Shown: in pieces, positions 1 to 10,440 of the stretch
Layout: every line of letters begins with the position of its first letter
How positions within the stretch are numbered: the stretch's first letter is position 1
Assembly (NCBI GenBank): GCA_946894095.1
Contig: OX335665.1
Coordinates: 6,954,001-7,018,000 of the forward strand
Reading direction: 5' to 3'
DNA from: Incurvaria masculella
Lineage: Eukaryota > Arthropoda > Insecta > Lepidoptera > Incurvariidae
DNA length: 64,000 nt
Position numbers and translations under genes: made by a program
Notes under the pieces: model-generated
Seen by the model: the letters and a program-made list of their open reading frames with translations, nothing else
Told to the model about the DNA's origin: nothing
Databases searched by the model: none

Positions 1-157
1 AGCTCGGAGCATTCCAGACGGGAAATGGGGGAGGTCTGCCAAATCATTTACAGAGCGCTGTCCAAAGATTGGCCCCGTCGAATCGAAATTCATTTTCTTC
101 TGTGATAAGTTTTGAATTAATTTTCGGTTAACTGTATCTTCGATGGTGCGACGAAAT

Positions 158-431
158 CGCTCAAGTGCGAGTCGTACTCGCACACGAAAGGTACCACCAT
201 TATACAAGATTTGAGACAAATAAATAACGTTTCTTCTGTGGTACGTTTTATTTGTCGTTATAGCGGCAACAGAAATACATACTCTGTGAAAATTTCAGCT
301 GTCCACCTATTACGGTTCCTGTGATACAGCCTTGTGACAGACAGACAGACGGACGGACGGACGGATGGATGGACGGATGGACAGACGGACAACGGGGGCT
401 TAGCAATAGGTTTCCGTTTGGTAAACCTGCC
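158..431 (+). repeat. Family B repeat, copy 1
   Basis: This is the lepidopteran interspersed repeat with a left end like AAGTGCGAGTCGGACTCGC, a core 'GCCGCTATAAC/GTTATAGCGGC', a GACG/GACA microsatellite and a right end GGGTACGGAACCCT. This copy has an expanded (GACG/GATG)n block at 335-392 and decayed ends. I see no coding potential. Eight copies lie in the window. Its superfamily is unresolved; it resembles microsatellite-associated nuclear elements described from moths. Confidence 0.7.
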
Positions 432-719
432 ACAAATTAATACCATCCCTCATCAAGAAGGCTTTTTACTCAGTCGACGATCTTCTGCTCAAATAATCCC
501 CTACTTCCAAAAAAGCCAACCCAATTGCGATAATTGCGAATCCGATGTTCAATGATAGGAACCGGTGACCACCTCTCCACTGATCCTAGACTTTGAATAT
601 TACAATGATGCACTGAATGTTTGCCTTTGAATTGAGCGCCAATGTCACGACAATCTAAATATGCACTCTTATCTTGTAGTCTATTTCGAGACATAAATGT
701 GCACAAATTCACGACAGAC
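432..719. other. Unassigned sequence
   Basis: I see no repeat shared with the rest of the window and no convincing coding region. Short open frames here lack family motifs. Confidence 0.4.
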
Positions 720-1360
720 TCACCCCTCTGCGAAGGAGTTTTTCCGCCGGATGCCCAAGGGCCTCAACACTTTCTCGGGGGCTGCGAAAACCATGCAGGC
801 CGGCCGGGCGCTTCTTCCAGGGTCTCTTAATTCAGGGATGCGCACGGCCCGACGCTGTATCGAGTCGAAAGCACTGTCGATATCATCCATCATCAACCAT
901 CTGTCAAACGCATACAATATTTCCTACATGGATCATGACCATCTGTCAAACGCATACAATATTTTTGACAGGCGATATCGCCTCCTCGATAGCGCCTAAT
1001 CGACAGGGTTCGCAGTAGGGGCCCAGGGAGCCAAGCAGGTACTTAAATGAGCCGTCCCACAAATGCGAACAATACTCCACGCAAGACCTTATCCGCGCCT
1101 TGTCGTGGAGCAGTTTTTGGGTCAGGCGTGAAATACTGACGCACTCTGTCAACAGAGTCTTGCGTGGAGTATTGTTCGCATTTGTGGGACGGCTCATCTA
1201 AGTACCTGCTTGGCTCCCTGGGCCCCTACTGCGAACCCTGTCGAGTAGGCGCTATCGAGGAGGCGATATCGCCTGTCAAAAATATTGTATGCGTCCTCAA
1301 GGACTCTCAGCTTTTTTGAGGCGAGCTTGGCTTTATCCTCGATATGGCGTCCGAAATTAG
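720..1360 (-). pseudogene. Rearranged CR1-type LINE reverse transcriptase fragment
   Basis: Minus-strand reading gives HIEDKAKLASKKLRVLE (about 1355-1301), RIRSCVEYCSHLWDGS with preceding KA (arms of the inverted repeat) and AFDSIQRRAVRIPEL (about 870-830). These are the ordered C-terminal landmarks of CR1-clade RT ORFs. The pieces are in different frames and partly duplicated in inverted orientation, so the copy is dead. The 720-830 part resembles the ORF 3' ends seen at 8580-8825 and 62330-62412. Confidence 0.65.
950..1294. repeat. 138-bp inverted repeat within the LINE fragment
   Basis: Bases 950-1087 are nearly perfectly complementary to 1157-1294, with a 69-base spacer. Both arms carry the same RT segment in opposite orientation, starting from 'gcatacaatatttttgacag'. 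This is a duplication-inversion and not a simple twin-priming inversion, because both orientations are present. Confidence 0.8.
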
Positions 1361-1800
1361 TATTAATGCGTGGTCCGATTTGCACTTATGTTACCGAAAG
1401 CGCGTTCACAACTGGTCCGAGTCGTGTTCACAACACCTCTCAAAATGGCGTCCCGTGAACGGTATAACGTCATCGTTACGTCACTCACTTCATCACAGTA
1501 CTCACGCTTTGGAGGTAGGACACTGTATGTGCAACTGTCAGTGTTACATTTTGACGTTCCTATAGCGCTATTTATCGTATTCCGATTGCGTTGTTTCACA
1601 AACCATTAATGTTTCTCAGGTGAAAATTTAACTTCAGCTCAGAGGATAGGGAAAGAAAACTGCCTTTTTATCATGACAGGTAGCGTCTAAGTGAGCTCAC
1701 CTAAAATATGTCAAAGCTATCAGATTACAAACATAATAAAAATAGAAATAGATTTTAAATTTGTATTTACGCAACCTAAGTAATTCGTAAGCCGGTTAAC
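1361..1800. other. Unassigned; short repeat shared with 32099-32150
   Basis: Only a short segment at 1363-1415 (around 'gcgcgttcacaactggtccg') recurs, at 32099-32150. The rest has no recognised coding or repeat signal. Confidence 0.35.
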
Positions 1801-1802
1801 CT

Positions 1803-1862
1803 GGAGGAAAATTGGAGAGGCGTATGTTCAGCAAGTGGACGCAAACACGCTGACTGACTAAA
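1803..1862 (+). pseudogene. RTE-type LINE 3' end fragment
   Basis: It matches the last about 60 bases of the RTE copies at 17045-17307 and 45053-45566 (minus), including 'ggaggcaaacacgctgactg'-like sequence and the CTGA tail. Only the ORF end and tail remain. Confidence 0.55.
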
Positions 1863-1989
1863 GTCATTAAAATGTCTTAGTTTTCTCGTTATCATTCTGA
1901 AAATAATTTGTTAAAAATTATGCTAATCAAATGGAGTCGTAGGAAAGAAAATATCACAATAACATAACCTATAATTTGAGTATCTACCT

Positions 1990-2318
1990 ATGATATTTCA
2001 TTTCAAACTTTGTGCTGATTTATCACATTGAAATTAGTTTGAAGACGAACAAGAGCTCTTGTTTTCCTCCTAACCTCCTAAATTCTCACGTTTTTATTAT
2101 TTGTTTCTTCCAGCTGTATGAGATAACTAATATATTTTTTCTTTCGTTTATATTAGATCGTGCCACTGTAATTCTCACGATTTTATTTTATGTATCTTCC
2201 AGCTGTGTGAGCTCGTAATTGGTGTTATTTTCATTTATATTATTTTTCTATTGTTATGTAAATGCACTGTGAGCTCGCCGTAATAAATAAATAAATAAAA
2301 AAAATAAAAAAAATAACC
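1990..2318 (+). other. Possible LINE 3' UTR with (TAAA)n tail
   Basis: Sequence ends 'gtgagctcgccg' followed by a (TAAA)n/A-rich tract at 2280-2318, as expected of a non-LTR 3' end. Two partial internal duplications ('tcttccagctgt' at 2106 and 2194) are present. No ORF is recognised. Confidence 0.3.
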
Positions 2319-3082
2319 ATATTCTAACTGCATCATGGATAACATCTTGTATGTAAAGCTCGTCTATAAATCTTGACAGGAATAACAGTTTTGATGTTTC
2401 TGATGTTGATGTTATGAGTTGTCTGCCCAATTAAATTGTATGATTATATTATAATAAAATTTGAGGGGAACAACTTCAACGAATATCATTTCGTTCCATG
2501 TTTCTTGTTTTGTTTCCGTAAGCGCGCCCGAATAGTCCGATTCGTTTGCGATGCTGTCAGCTTTGAGCGTGCAATCTCGGGACGCTTTAATTCAACGTGA
2601 GCACTGCAATCGTATACAGTTCAAATCGGACCGCGCAGTTATAGTCGACTATATAGTTGTATAATGTAAAGGTGAGTCCGTGCTTTATTTAGTGCAAAAA
2701 AAACCTGCCACGGAGTGCAAAGGAATGACTGCTTTTCTATGTTATCTAAATAGAGATCTGCTTCTTTGACAACCGGAGCATTGTGAAAAAATTTGCCCAT
2801 TATTTCTGTCTCCTCCATTTGCGTATTCGTTCTTCTAAAGTTAATCACGGTCTAATTTTTTCGCAATGGAATAACCACAGTCAAAGCATTTCGCATTACC
2901 TTTGTGTAATTTGCCTTCAGGTCAGAATGGTAACCTTTTTGCTTGTGGTTCGGTCGTCTGTGCAAATCAAACGGGGCTGGGAAAGAAGTTTCGTTTCGCT
3001 TATTCTAAACTTCTGGCAGGAAACCATACTGCTACGTCACAAAGTGATACTTTTAGTTATAGTTTTAGCACAGTAGGAAAAC
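2319..3082. other. Unassigned region
   Basis: I see no recognised gene. Short ORFs at 2639-2848 (-) and 2902-3231 (+) lack motifs, and the latter runs into a MITE. Confidence 0.35.
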
Positions 3083-3551
3083 TTTTCAAAGAAAAAGACA
3101 GGCTCCGTTATAAGGAGGATCCAACATGTCCACAAAAGCAAACAATGCGTATAGTGTTTGATTTGGTAAGATTTAAGAATATGTTTATAACAAAACGACT
3201 TATAGCTAAAAGGAAATCACGACCCCTGTAGTAAAAAATCAAACAGAACCCAATTTGATTATAAATCTTTATGAAATAAGCCAGGTCTGATGACTAATCT
3301 TTTTAAGATTTTTTTTATTTTATCGTTGAGTAATCCACCTCCAAAGTAATTGCATAAAACGCGCGAAAAATTCGACTTTCAGGCCTTATAACTTAGAAAC
3401 CAAACACTATTTTACAATGCCAACGGTCATCAGACATCTAGTTCGATCAAATAAAGCAGTTTTGACTGTAACTTTGGATCTCTGTCAAGAAATATGGGCA
3501 TGATCTTCTTTCCACGTTTGTATGGGGAGTTGAGCGGGAGGCCCACCTTAA
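3083..3551 (+). mobile_element. Family A TTAA MITE, copy 1 (left-truncated)
   Basis: Family A full copies are about 550 bp, flanked by TTAA on both sides, with terminal repeats GGTGGCCCAACCCG / CGGGTTGGGCCACC. They are non-coding, and the TTAA duplication suggests a piggyBac-like source. This copy begins at 'ttcaaagaaaaagacaggct' and keeps only the right terminus (variant GGCCCACCTTAA). Confidence 0.75.
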
Positions 3552-3650
3552 CGTGACGGAGCCCACACTTTGGACGGGAATGGAGGTCTCGGGAATGCTT
3601 GGTCTTCAAAACAAAAAAAAGTCCCAGAACAGGGGGGTTAACATGGTGAG

Positions 3651-4197
3651 TTAAGGTGGCCCAACCCAGCGGGACTAACTCATTCGCGGGCACGGTACAA
3701 AACCGTGCTGTTGCGCTCTGGGACCTTCTTTGTTTCAAAGAAAAAGACAGGCTCCGTGATGAGGAAGATGCAACATGTCCACAAAAAAGACAATGTGCAT
3801 AGTGTATAATTTGGTAAGATTTACGAAAATATTGATTTCAAAACGACTTATAGCTAAAAGTAAACCACGACCGCTGTAGTAAAAAATCTAAGAAAAACCA
3901 AAAAGATTATAAATCTTGATTAAAAAAGCTATGTCTGATGACTAATCTTTTTAAGATTTTCTTACTTTATCATTGCGTAATAAACCACCAAAGTTATTGT
4001 ATAAAACGTGCGAAAAATTCGAACTTTCGGACCTTATAACTTAGAAACCAAACACAATTTTACAATGCCACTGGTCATCAGACATCTAGTTCGATCAAAT
4101 TAAGCTCTTTTGAGCAAAATTTGGGATCTGTGATAAGAAATACGGACGTGATCTTCTTTCCCCGTTTGTATGAGTCGAGCGGGTTGGGCCACCTTAA
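3651..4197 (+). mobile_element. Family A TTAA MITE, copy 2
   Basis: Full-length, with TTAA at 3651-3654 and 4194-4197 and both terminal repeats. The right TTAA abuts element W1, whose own terminus begins CTCGCC. Confidence 0.85.
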
Positions 4198-4780
4198 CTC
4201 GCCGGATGAATAGCAGGTTACCAAAGAGAGTGATTATATCTGACGTTTAGTTTCATTTCGTAACATGGCAACTGTCAAACGACTTATTATTCGGCCGTTA
4301 ACAGAACTTCATTAGTTGGCTGGTGAGATTGAGATTTGAGCGGCTCGTAGCCTAGTGGCGCGGGGACTGGCCTAGCGTACCGGAGGCCTGGGTTCAATTC
4401 CGACATGCACCACTGTCTTTCTCTTTCAGAGTTCGATAAGTGCATTTCGTCACGAATGCGAGCTGCTCCATGGTTCGGAATCCATGTAAAACTGTAGGTC
4501 CCCTTCCCTTCTAGGTGGTAGGGTTTAAGCCCGCCCGGGTTGGTACCATCGCATTGGATGGAAAGATGGTCGAAGCGGCAATGAAAAATTATTCGAGTTT
4601 TCCATCCAGTTCAATGTAGCCGTGCTCATAAAGGGAAGGTCATGGGAATGTGGTGTATTGGGCTAATATCATAACGGTAGTTGTGTGGTATTAGCCAACT
4701 ATGTCATGTCTGGTACGAAATGCAACTAAACGTCTGATTCATTCACTGTTTTGCTTGTTCTGCTATTCACCTGGCGAGTT
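4198..4780. mobile_element. Element W, copy 1, interrupted by SINE C
   Basis: Terminal repeats are CTCGCC..GAATAGCAGG at the left and its complement CTGCTATTCACCTGGCGAG at the right. The inner parts include matching 'tgacgtttagtt' / 'aactaaacgtc' segments. SINE copy C1 (4337-4710) sits inside. A second copy, W2, is at 16895-17472. Confidence 0.55.
4337..4710 (+). mobile_element. SINE C, tRNA-headed copy 1
   Basis: The head has pol III A-box-like TAGCCTAGTGGCGCGG and B-box-like GGTTCAATTCC (about 4347-4402), so it is tRNA-derived. The body runs 'aggtggtagggtttaagccc' to a terminal 'ttagccatccatgtca'-type end. A short deletion lies near 4648. At least four head-bearing plus-type copies share it. 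Confidence 0.8.
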
Positions 4781-5065
4781 ATGTACCAAGGTGGCCCCCC
4801 AGAACATGCTCAAATTCGAGTACATAATCACCCCCCTCGGCTTTCCCCCCGTTCACCCTGCGATCCCTACAGCTAGCAAGCTCCAGTGCGATACGTCTAG
4901 ACGCGACGTCACGCATGGGTTCCGTTTTTGGGTCGCACTTATCAGGCGGAAAAACTTGTCGCGCCGCCGCGGAAGAGTTTTCGATTAGGAAACGCGCCGG
5001 TCTTATCGCCTGCAGTGATTTATTCCAGTTCTAGCCGATTCGATCCTAGAATGGAGTGATTTTTT
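4781..5065. other. Unassigned, moderately GC-rich sequence
   Basis: The ORF 4701-4988 reads partly through SINE and element W sequence and has no motif support. No repeat partner was found for 4790-5060. Confidence 0.3.
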
Positions 5066-5223
5066 GGGTTCCGTACCGTCCGTCTCTCACAGAGTTTTAT
5101 CTCACGAACCGTAATAGGTAGGCAGTTGAAATTTTCACAGAGTATGTATTTATTTGGCCGCTATAATAACAAATAAGTAAAATTAAAAAATACCATACAA
5201 AAACGTATTTTTTTTGTGTTATT
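5066..5223 (-). repeat. Family B repeat, copy 2 (deleted)
   Basis: Reverse orientation. It keeps 'gggttccgtacc', the 'cgaaccgtaataggtaggca' block and the GCCGCTATAA core. The microsatellite and the outer half are deleted. Confidence 0.65.
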
Positions 5224-5615
5224 ATTTTAATGATCTAGCCAGGAATCGAACGCGTTGGTTTTTAGGAAAAAAAATAATAATTTAAATAATATTATTGCAC
5301 CGGCCAATTTTTATGAAGTTAGTCCGACAAACTAATAGGAAAGCGTTAATTTTGAAAAAAACGATTAAAATTTACAAATATTTATGCATTACCCGGACCA
5401 TCACTAATTTAATTGTTCGACAATAAAAAAAAAGTGTTAACTTAAACTTAAAAATAACGCAGTTTTAGTTTTTATTAAAACCCACGTTTCCTTGAAAGTT
5501 TTCCGATATTCCTAGTTTCCGATTTATCATATAGTTTATCCTATTTTTCGGATGATGCCATGAAGGCACAATTGGAAAATCATCCTTTGTCATCAATATA
5601 TTTTTATTAAAATAG
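5224..5615. other. AT-rich unassigned region
   Basis: Very A/T-rich, with no ORFs of note. It lies downstream of the minus-strand splice donor and would be first-intron sequence of that putative gene. Confidence 0.35.
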
Positions 5616-5622
5616 CACTTAC

Positions 5623-5753
5623 CCACGGTTCGCAAAATCACGAAATCACCACACTATTCCCCGACCGGTCGTCCGACGGATCGCAAAACCGCCCCAAATC
5701 GGGCAACCGATCGCCCGTTCCGAAGCTACCCCAGCGGCCGGCGTCGACCGACT
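5623..5753 (-). other. Probable non-coding first exon of an unidentified minus-strand gene
   Basis: The segment is GC-rich, contains no ATG on the minus strand, and ends with a near-perfect splice donor (GTGG|GTAAGT, GT at 5622-5621). It begins at an Inr-like TCAGT with A(+1) at 5753. No matching downstream coding exon was recognised between here and base 1, so the gene would continue off the left edge or has exons I cannot identify. Confidence 0.4.
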
Positions 5754-5790
5754 GATACCCGACCGGCGACCGGCGCCGTCTTATATGTGA
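5749..5790 (-). promoter_or_regulatory. Minus-strand TATA plus Inr core promoter
   Basis: Minus-strand TATAAG (5785-5780) has its first T 32 bases upstream of the A of an ATCAGTC initiator (A at 5753), the classical arthropod spacing. A GC-rich leader and GTAAGT donor follow. Element V begins about 150 bases upstream of the TATA box. Confidence 0.45.
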
Positions 5791-5937
5791 AACGACTCGG
5801 ATGGGGGCCTGAAAAAGCCCGCTGAAAAACAACAGGAAAAGGTGCGTTTCCTATAAAGCTTTTTGCTCGAGGAAAATCGGTCGCTTCTCGCTCGGCCGGC
5901 GCATCTGGTTCGGTCTCGACAGGCAGGTGTCTCGGGG

Positions 5938-7062
5938 AAATATTCGGTTTTAACTCTATAGAATAGGAGGTCGCGACAAAAATGGTAACGATAACGTAAA
6001 TGGCTGAAACTGGGTTCACTGGATAAAGACCAACCCTCTGAAGCTAAATGTGTCAGTCTGCCTGCTCCAAGTGGTTGCGTTAAGTAGATAAGGCGCCTGA
6101 AAAAGTAGTTATGGTGACAACAAATGTATATGATAAGGTAAATGGACGCAAATAACGAAGCATGAAGGTACATACTTTCTTAGCAATACAAAAACTGAAA
6201 AATATTTAGTTCCATTTCGTAGTTATAGGCGATTTAGGTTACAGATATAACTTATGGTATATTTAAGTATTTAAGGTGGCCCAACCCGGCGGACTCAACT
6301 CATTTGCGGGCACGGTACAAAACCGTGCTGTTGCGCTCTGGGACCTTCTCTGTTTCTAAGAATAAGACAGGCTCCGTGATGAGGAAGATGCAACCTGTCC
6401 ACAAAAAAGACAATGTGCATAGTGTATGATTTGGTAAGATTTACGAAAATTTTAATTTCAAAACGACTTATAGCTAAAAGTAAACCACGACCGCTGTAGT
6501 TAAAAATCTAACAAAAACCAAATAGATTCTAAATCTTGATTAAATAAGCTATGTCTGATGACTAATCTTTTTAAGATGTTCTAACTTTATCATTGCGTAA
6601 TCCACCTCCAAAGTTATTGTATAAAACGCGCGAAAAATCCGAACTTTCGGACGTTATAACTTGGAAACTACTACTACTAATTTTACAATGCCAATGGTCA
6701 TCAGACATCTAGTTCAATCAAATAAAGCAATTTTGAGCAAAATTTTGGATCTCTGACAAGAAATATGGGCGTGATCTTCTTTCCCCTTTTGTATGGGGAG
6801 ATGAGCGGGTTGGGCCACCTTAATAAAAAACCGATTGGCTATTGTTGCATAATGAATAGGTATCAATGTTTCCAGACAATCAGTATATTCATCAGCAGGT
6901 ACATACCAGCATCTATTTTATATAGCCAATCTAGATAACGCAACCACTTGGCACGGGCGGACCGACATATTTAGTATCAGAGGGTTGGTCTCTAACACGT
7001 GAACCCAGATTCAACCATTTACCTTATCGTGACCAAAAATGTCGTGACCTCCCGGAATAATA
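5938..7062. mobile_element. Element V, copy 1, split by a family A MITE
   Basis: The arms at about 5938-6060 and 6950-7062 are inverted repeats of each other (GAGGTCRCGACA, 'aaccctctgatgctaaat' type segments). The element is non-coding, about 570 bp without its insert. MITE A3 lies at 6271-6823. Copy 2 at 41693-42545 lacks this MITE and shows the empty site. Confidence 0.65.
6271..6823 (+). mobile_element. Family A TTAA MITE, copy 3
   Basis: Full-length, TTAA at 6271-6274 and 6820-6823, both terminal repeats present. Inserted in element V. Confidence 0.88.
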
Positions 7063-7142
7063 GACTATCTGAAGAGTTGCTAATTCATTGATTGTATCTT
7101 ATGTCACCTTCGAACGGTCCAATGTTTTGCGTGTGTATTATA

Positions 7143-7408
7143 AAACTGGCTAAGTGCAAGTCGGACTGGTACACGAAGGGTTCCGTACCATCGTACTAGG
7201 TTAAACACAAAAAAACAGCGCTATTAATTTGTAAACATTTTTTTTATTTTACCTATTTGTTGTTATAGCGGCAAAATAAATACACGCTCTGTGAAAATTT
7301 CAGCTGCCCATTTATTACGGATTCATTATCAGACAGACAGACGGACGGACGGACAGCGGAAGCTTAGTAATAGGGTTCCGTTCGCAACCTTTGGGTACGT
7401 ACCCTAAA
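7143..7408 (+). repeat. Family B repeat, copy 3
   Basis: Nearly complete: AAGTGCAAGTCGGACTGG left end, GTTATAGCGGC core, GACG microsatellite (7333-7350) and GGGTACGTACCCT right end. Confidence 0.75.
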
Positions 7409-7505
7409 AAGCTTAGAGCTTAACATAACATAAACCGACCTAATTGAAAATCCCCATATCGATAAGTAATCATAGGAGTTTTGGATGCTATGGGTTTTGC
7501 ACCTT

Positions 7506-7819
7506 ATGCCTTTTGGACTGTATGATGCGTCCCCATAAGGACGGATATATTGTGCCTTTTGGACTGTATGATGCGACCCCATAAGAACGGAGATATTGTG
7601 CATTTTAGACTGTATGATGCGTCCCCATAAGAACGGAGATCTTGTGCCTTTTGGACTGTATGATGCGTCCCCATAAGACGGAGATCTTGTGCCTTTTGGA
7701 CTGTATGATGCGTCCCCATAAGAATGGAGATCTTGTGCATTTCAGACTGTATGATGCGTCCCCATAAGACGGAGATCGTGTGCCTTTTGGACTGTATGAT
7801 GCGTTCCCATAAGAACTGA
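7506..7819. repeat. 46-bp minisatellite, seven units
   Basis: Seven tandem units of 45-46 bp begin 'gccttttggactgtatgatg' or the variant 'gcatttta/cagactg'. Variant starts occur in units 3 and 6, and one-base deletions in units 4 and 6. This suggests a three-unit higher-order period. A solitary reverse-complement unit occurs near 13038-13070. The array ends inside unit 7. Confidence 0.9.
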
Positions 7820-8400
7820 TTTTTTACCATGTCATTAAGCATTCGTTGGCTTCTGTCTTATATTTCATGGGATTGTCACTAATTTATGTGTGAGGATTAG
7901 GCAGATGTTAACAGGCCGATGTTTTCAGCGTCGGCGTCAGGCGTTTACGCCTGGTAAAAAGGAATATTTCACTTATCACTCAGAAGTGTATTCTTAAATC
8001 TTTTGCCGACTGTTATCATTATTGTTACTATTTTATTTCACCAACAAAATGTTTTAATTACGGCATCATTATCTTGGACATAACTTAAATTAAGTTGAAA
8101 TTAAATCTATTATTGATTTACATTTTATTACAAAAATATTAATTTACTTGTTAGTGTGTAATTCGTTTTCACAAGTTGACGACTGTAGAATTATGATTAA
8201 CGATGTTAAATGTGGAAATGTGACGATTCCGAGTGCAGCAAGCTGGAAGATAAATAAAATACAAATACAAATTTATAAATTAAATAGTAAAGTCAAGCCT
8301 CCATCAGTTGCCGCGCCATTGAATGAAAGACTGGATAGAGAAAATCCTGGCATGACGCCTAGTTTCTTCAGGAGTGAGGTGATGGGTTGATAATCCATAA
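7820..8400. other. Unassigned region
   Basis: No repeat partner or gene recognised. The short plus ORF 8148-8390 has no motif. Confidence 0.35.
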
Positions 8401-8404
8401 TAAT

Positions 8405-8825
8405 ATTTATTAACACGAAAGTTACTCTGTATGTCTGTTGCGTTTTCACTCCTAAACCGCTGAACCAATTTTGAAGAATTACGGTATAGAGATAGTCTGG
8501 ACGAGAAGGACACCGGATACCTTTTGTGGCGAAAATTAAACTCGAAACTGACCCGAGCGGAACTACCTCAGGTAGTATAAAACAAAACGAGGAACAGGCG
8601 GTGAATGCACAATCGACATTAAAAAAATAAGAACCCACCGATCTTCTAGATCCTTTATAGAGTGGGTAAAAAATAAAATCAACTCACTGCCGGCGTATTT
8701 TACCCAAAGTACAAGTTGGGGTCTTTCAAACGTGGTGTGGAGAAGCACCTGGCCGGCCGGCATGGTTCTCACAGCCCCCCTGAAAGTTCGAAAGACCATG
8801 GGCGTCGTCGGGTATCTGAAGAGGT
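8405..8825 (+). pseudogene. Helitron-like core remnant followed by CR1-type LINE ORF end
   Basis: 8405-8540 ('taaaccgctgaaccaatttt', 'gatagtctgga') recurs at 61935-62045. From about 8620 the plus strand keeps a decayed CR1 ORF terminus: FKRGVEKHLAGRHGSHSP is readable at 8729-8782 in one frame. Frameshifts and stops interrupt it. The same terminus recurs at 17495-17600, 62330-62412 and (minus) 720-840. Confidence 0.5.
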
Positions 8826-9214
8826 CTTTTTTTTTATGTGACTGGACATGGATGGCTAATACCACACCTTCTGTCATGGTATTAGCCCAACACACCACAT
8901 GGGAACTAGGTGCCATGCCAGGACCTTCCTTATATTGCACGGCTACATTGAACTGGATGGAAAACACGGACAATTTTCATTGCCGCTTCGACCATCGTTC
9001 ATCCAATGCGATGGTACCAACCCGGGCGGGGGGCGGGATAAACCCTACCACCTTGTAAGTAAGGAAGGGGACCTACAGTTTAACGTGGAATCCGAACCAC
9101 GGCCAGCCTCTCTCAACGGTCGAATGGTCACCCATCCAAGACCAGACCGGACCCAGCATTGCTTAACTTTGGAGAGCGATCGCCGAAGTGTCGCGCCACT
9201 GGGCCATTGAGGCG
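8826..9214 (-). mobile_element. SINE C, 5S rRNA-headed copy
   Basis: The body is the same as in tRNA-headed copies. The minus-strand head at about 9181-9126 reads CGAAGTTAAGCA-like and TTGGATGGGTGACC blocks, matching the internal promoter part of 5S rRNA (box A, intermediate element, box C). An outer segment GCCCAGTGGCGCGA precedes it. Confidence 0.8.
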
Positions 9215-10440
9215 TCTTGGCGTACGCCTATTTATTCAAAGAATACTTAACAGCTAATACAGTTTTAAAAATACTCCCATCATCGAACAATCTTAAGGCA
9301 ATAAGTCTCACGTTTTGCTTAGATGCCACGCTTAAGATAAAAAAATCTAAAAAACCTTAGCAATCACACTTACACCTTAAAAAACCGGATATTGACCATA
9401 TAGGCCATTAACTGTTTGTATCGACGCGTTCCAGACGCTCCCACGGGCTCCCGCTCCCAACGCAAACACTTCCCCTACAGGTAAGCGATAAGTTCAAAAA
9501 CACGCCAAGTGGGATCTCCTATGGAGACCAACGATGAAGACCGAGAGACATAGTATAGAAATACTTTAGCCATATCTTACAAGCTTTTAATTAACCTGCG
9601 AAGTGTTTATGTAAGTTTGTATATGGTATGGACCTATCCATTAAATAACGTCGAAAATTTGGATAGTATTTTTGTATGAAAATCTCAACAAAATAAACAT
9701 TCTGCAATTACATGCAATATAATGTTCTGTAGTGTACTGTAGTAGATGTACAGTACTGCCGTCACATCTTTTCATAACAACAACAAAAGTCGCATTGAAT
9801 ATTGGTATTTTACGAAAGATAATTTTGCATCATGTCAGTTCGTGATTTTTTATTTGGAAAAAATGCTTTCATCGAAGCGTCGACATATCGGTACTGTAAT
9901 ATGGGCATTGAGATGTAATCTCAATGTTTAGGTCAAATCTAAATATTGCGTTTTTTTCAGACAGGCACGACGTAGATATTATATCTGTGTGCATCTTACT
10001 TCTTCTATTAAGAACTTATTTAATAATATGTTAAATTTTGAGCTTTATTCATTATAAATAAACGGTATTCCCTCTTCTCCGTGAATGAGTACCTAACATG
10101 ATATGTTCCCATTCACGGAAAATCGGGTTGTAACACCATTGAACCAGTCCCACTATTACAGACGTTGCACGAAACTAAACACTCTGTTTCGCATAATGGC
10201 ACAAAAATCCGATGCGCGACTCTCGGCAAACATAGTTGACGCGCTACAGTATCGCGGCAAACGCATTATTTGCCGAAATACATTATTGTATTGAATTCTT
10301 ATGCCATTATACGATTTCTTTGTGCTGTCTGTTCATAAGTGACACATATAGAGGGACTGATGGAGGGACTGAAAACTATTGGAGAGAGCGGGTATAGCAG
10401 TAGGCGCGCTGGATGTCACATCTCCTTCCTCTTTGTTCTG
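9215..10440. other. Unassigned intergenic region
   Basis: No family from the window was recognised and there is no supported coding region. It is AT-rich with short ORFs only (9746-9931, 10103-10294). Confidence 0.35.

Noticed and set aside
5726..6019. 97-codon minus ORF with a signal-like N-terminus
   Set aside because: The start and hydrophobic part come from element V sequence shared with 42480-42540; the rest is promoter/leader DNA.
7506..7819. Possible CRISPR array
   Set aside because: The units are contiguous near-identical repeats without unique spacers, and the genome is eukaryotic.
7504..7842. 112-codon minus-strand ORF
   Set aside because: It is translation of the 46-bp minisatellite. 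Unit lengths of 45 and 46 shift frame between units, so repeats are not coding repeats.
8563..8973. 136-codon minus ORF
   Set aside because: Antisense reading through SINE C and a CR1 remnant; the same frames recur in other SINE copies.
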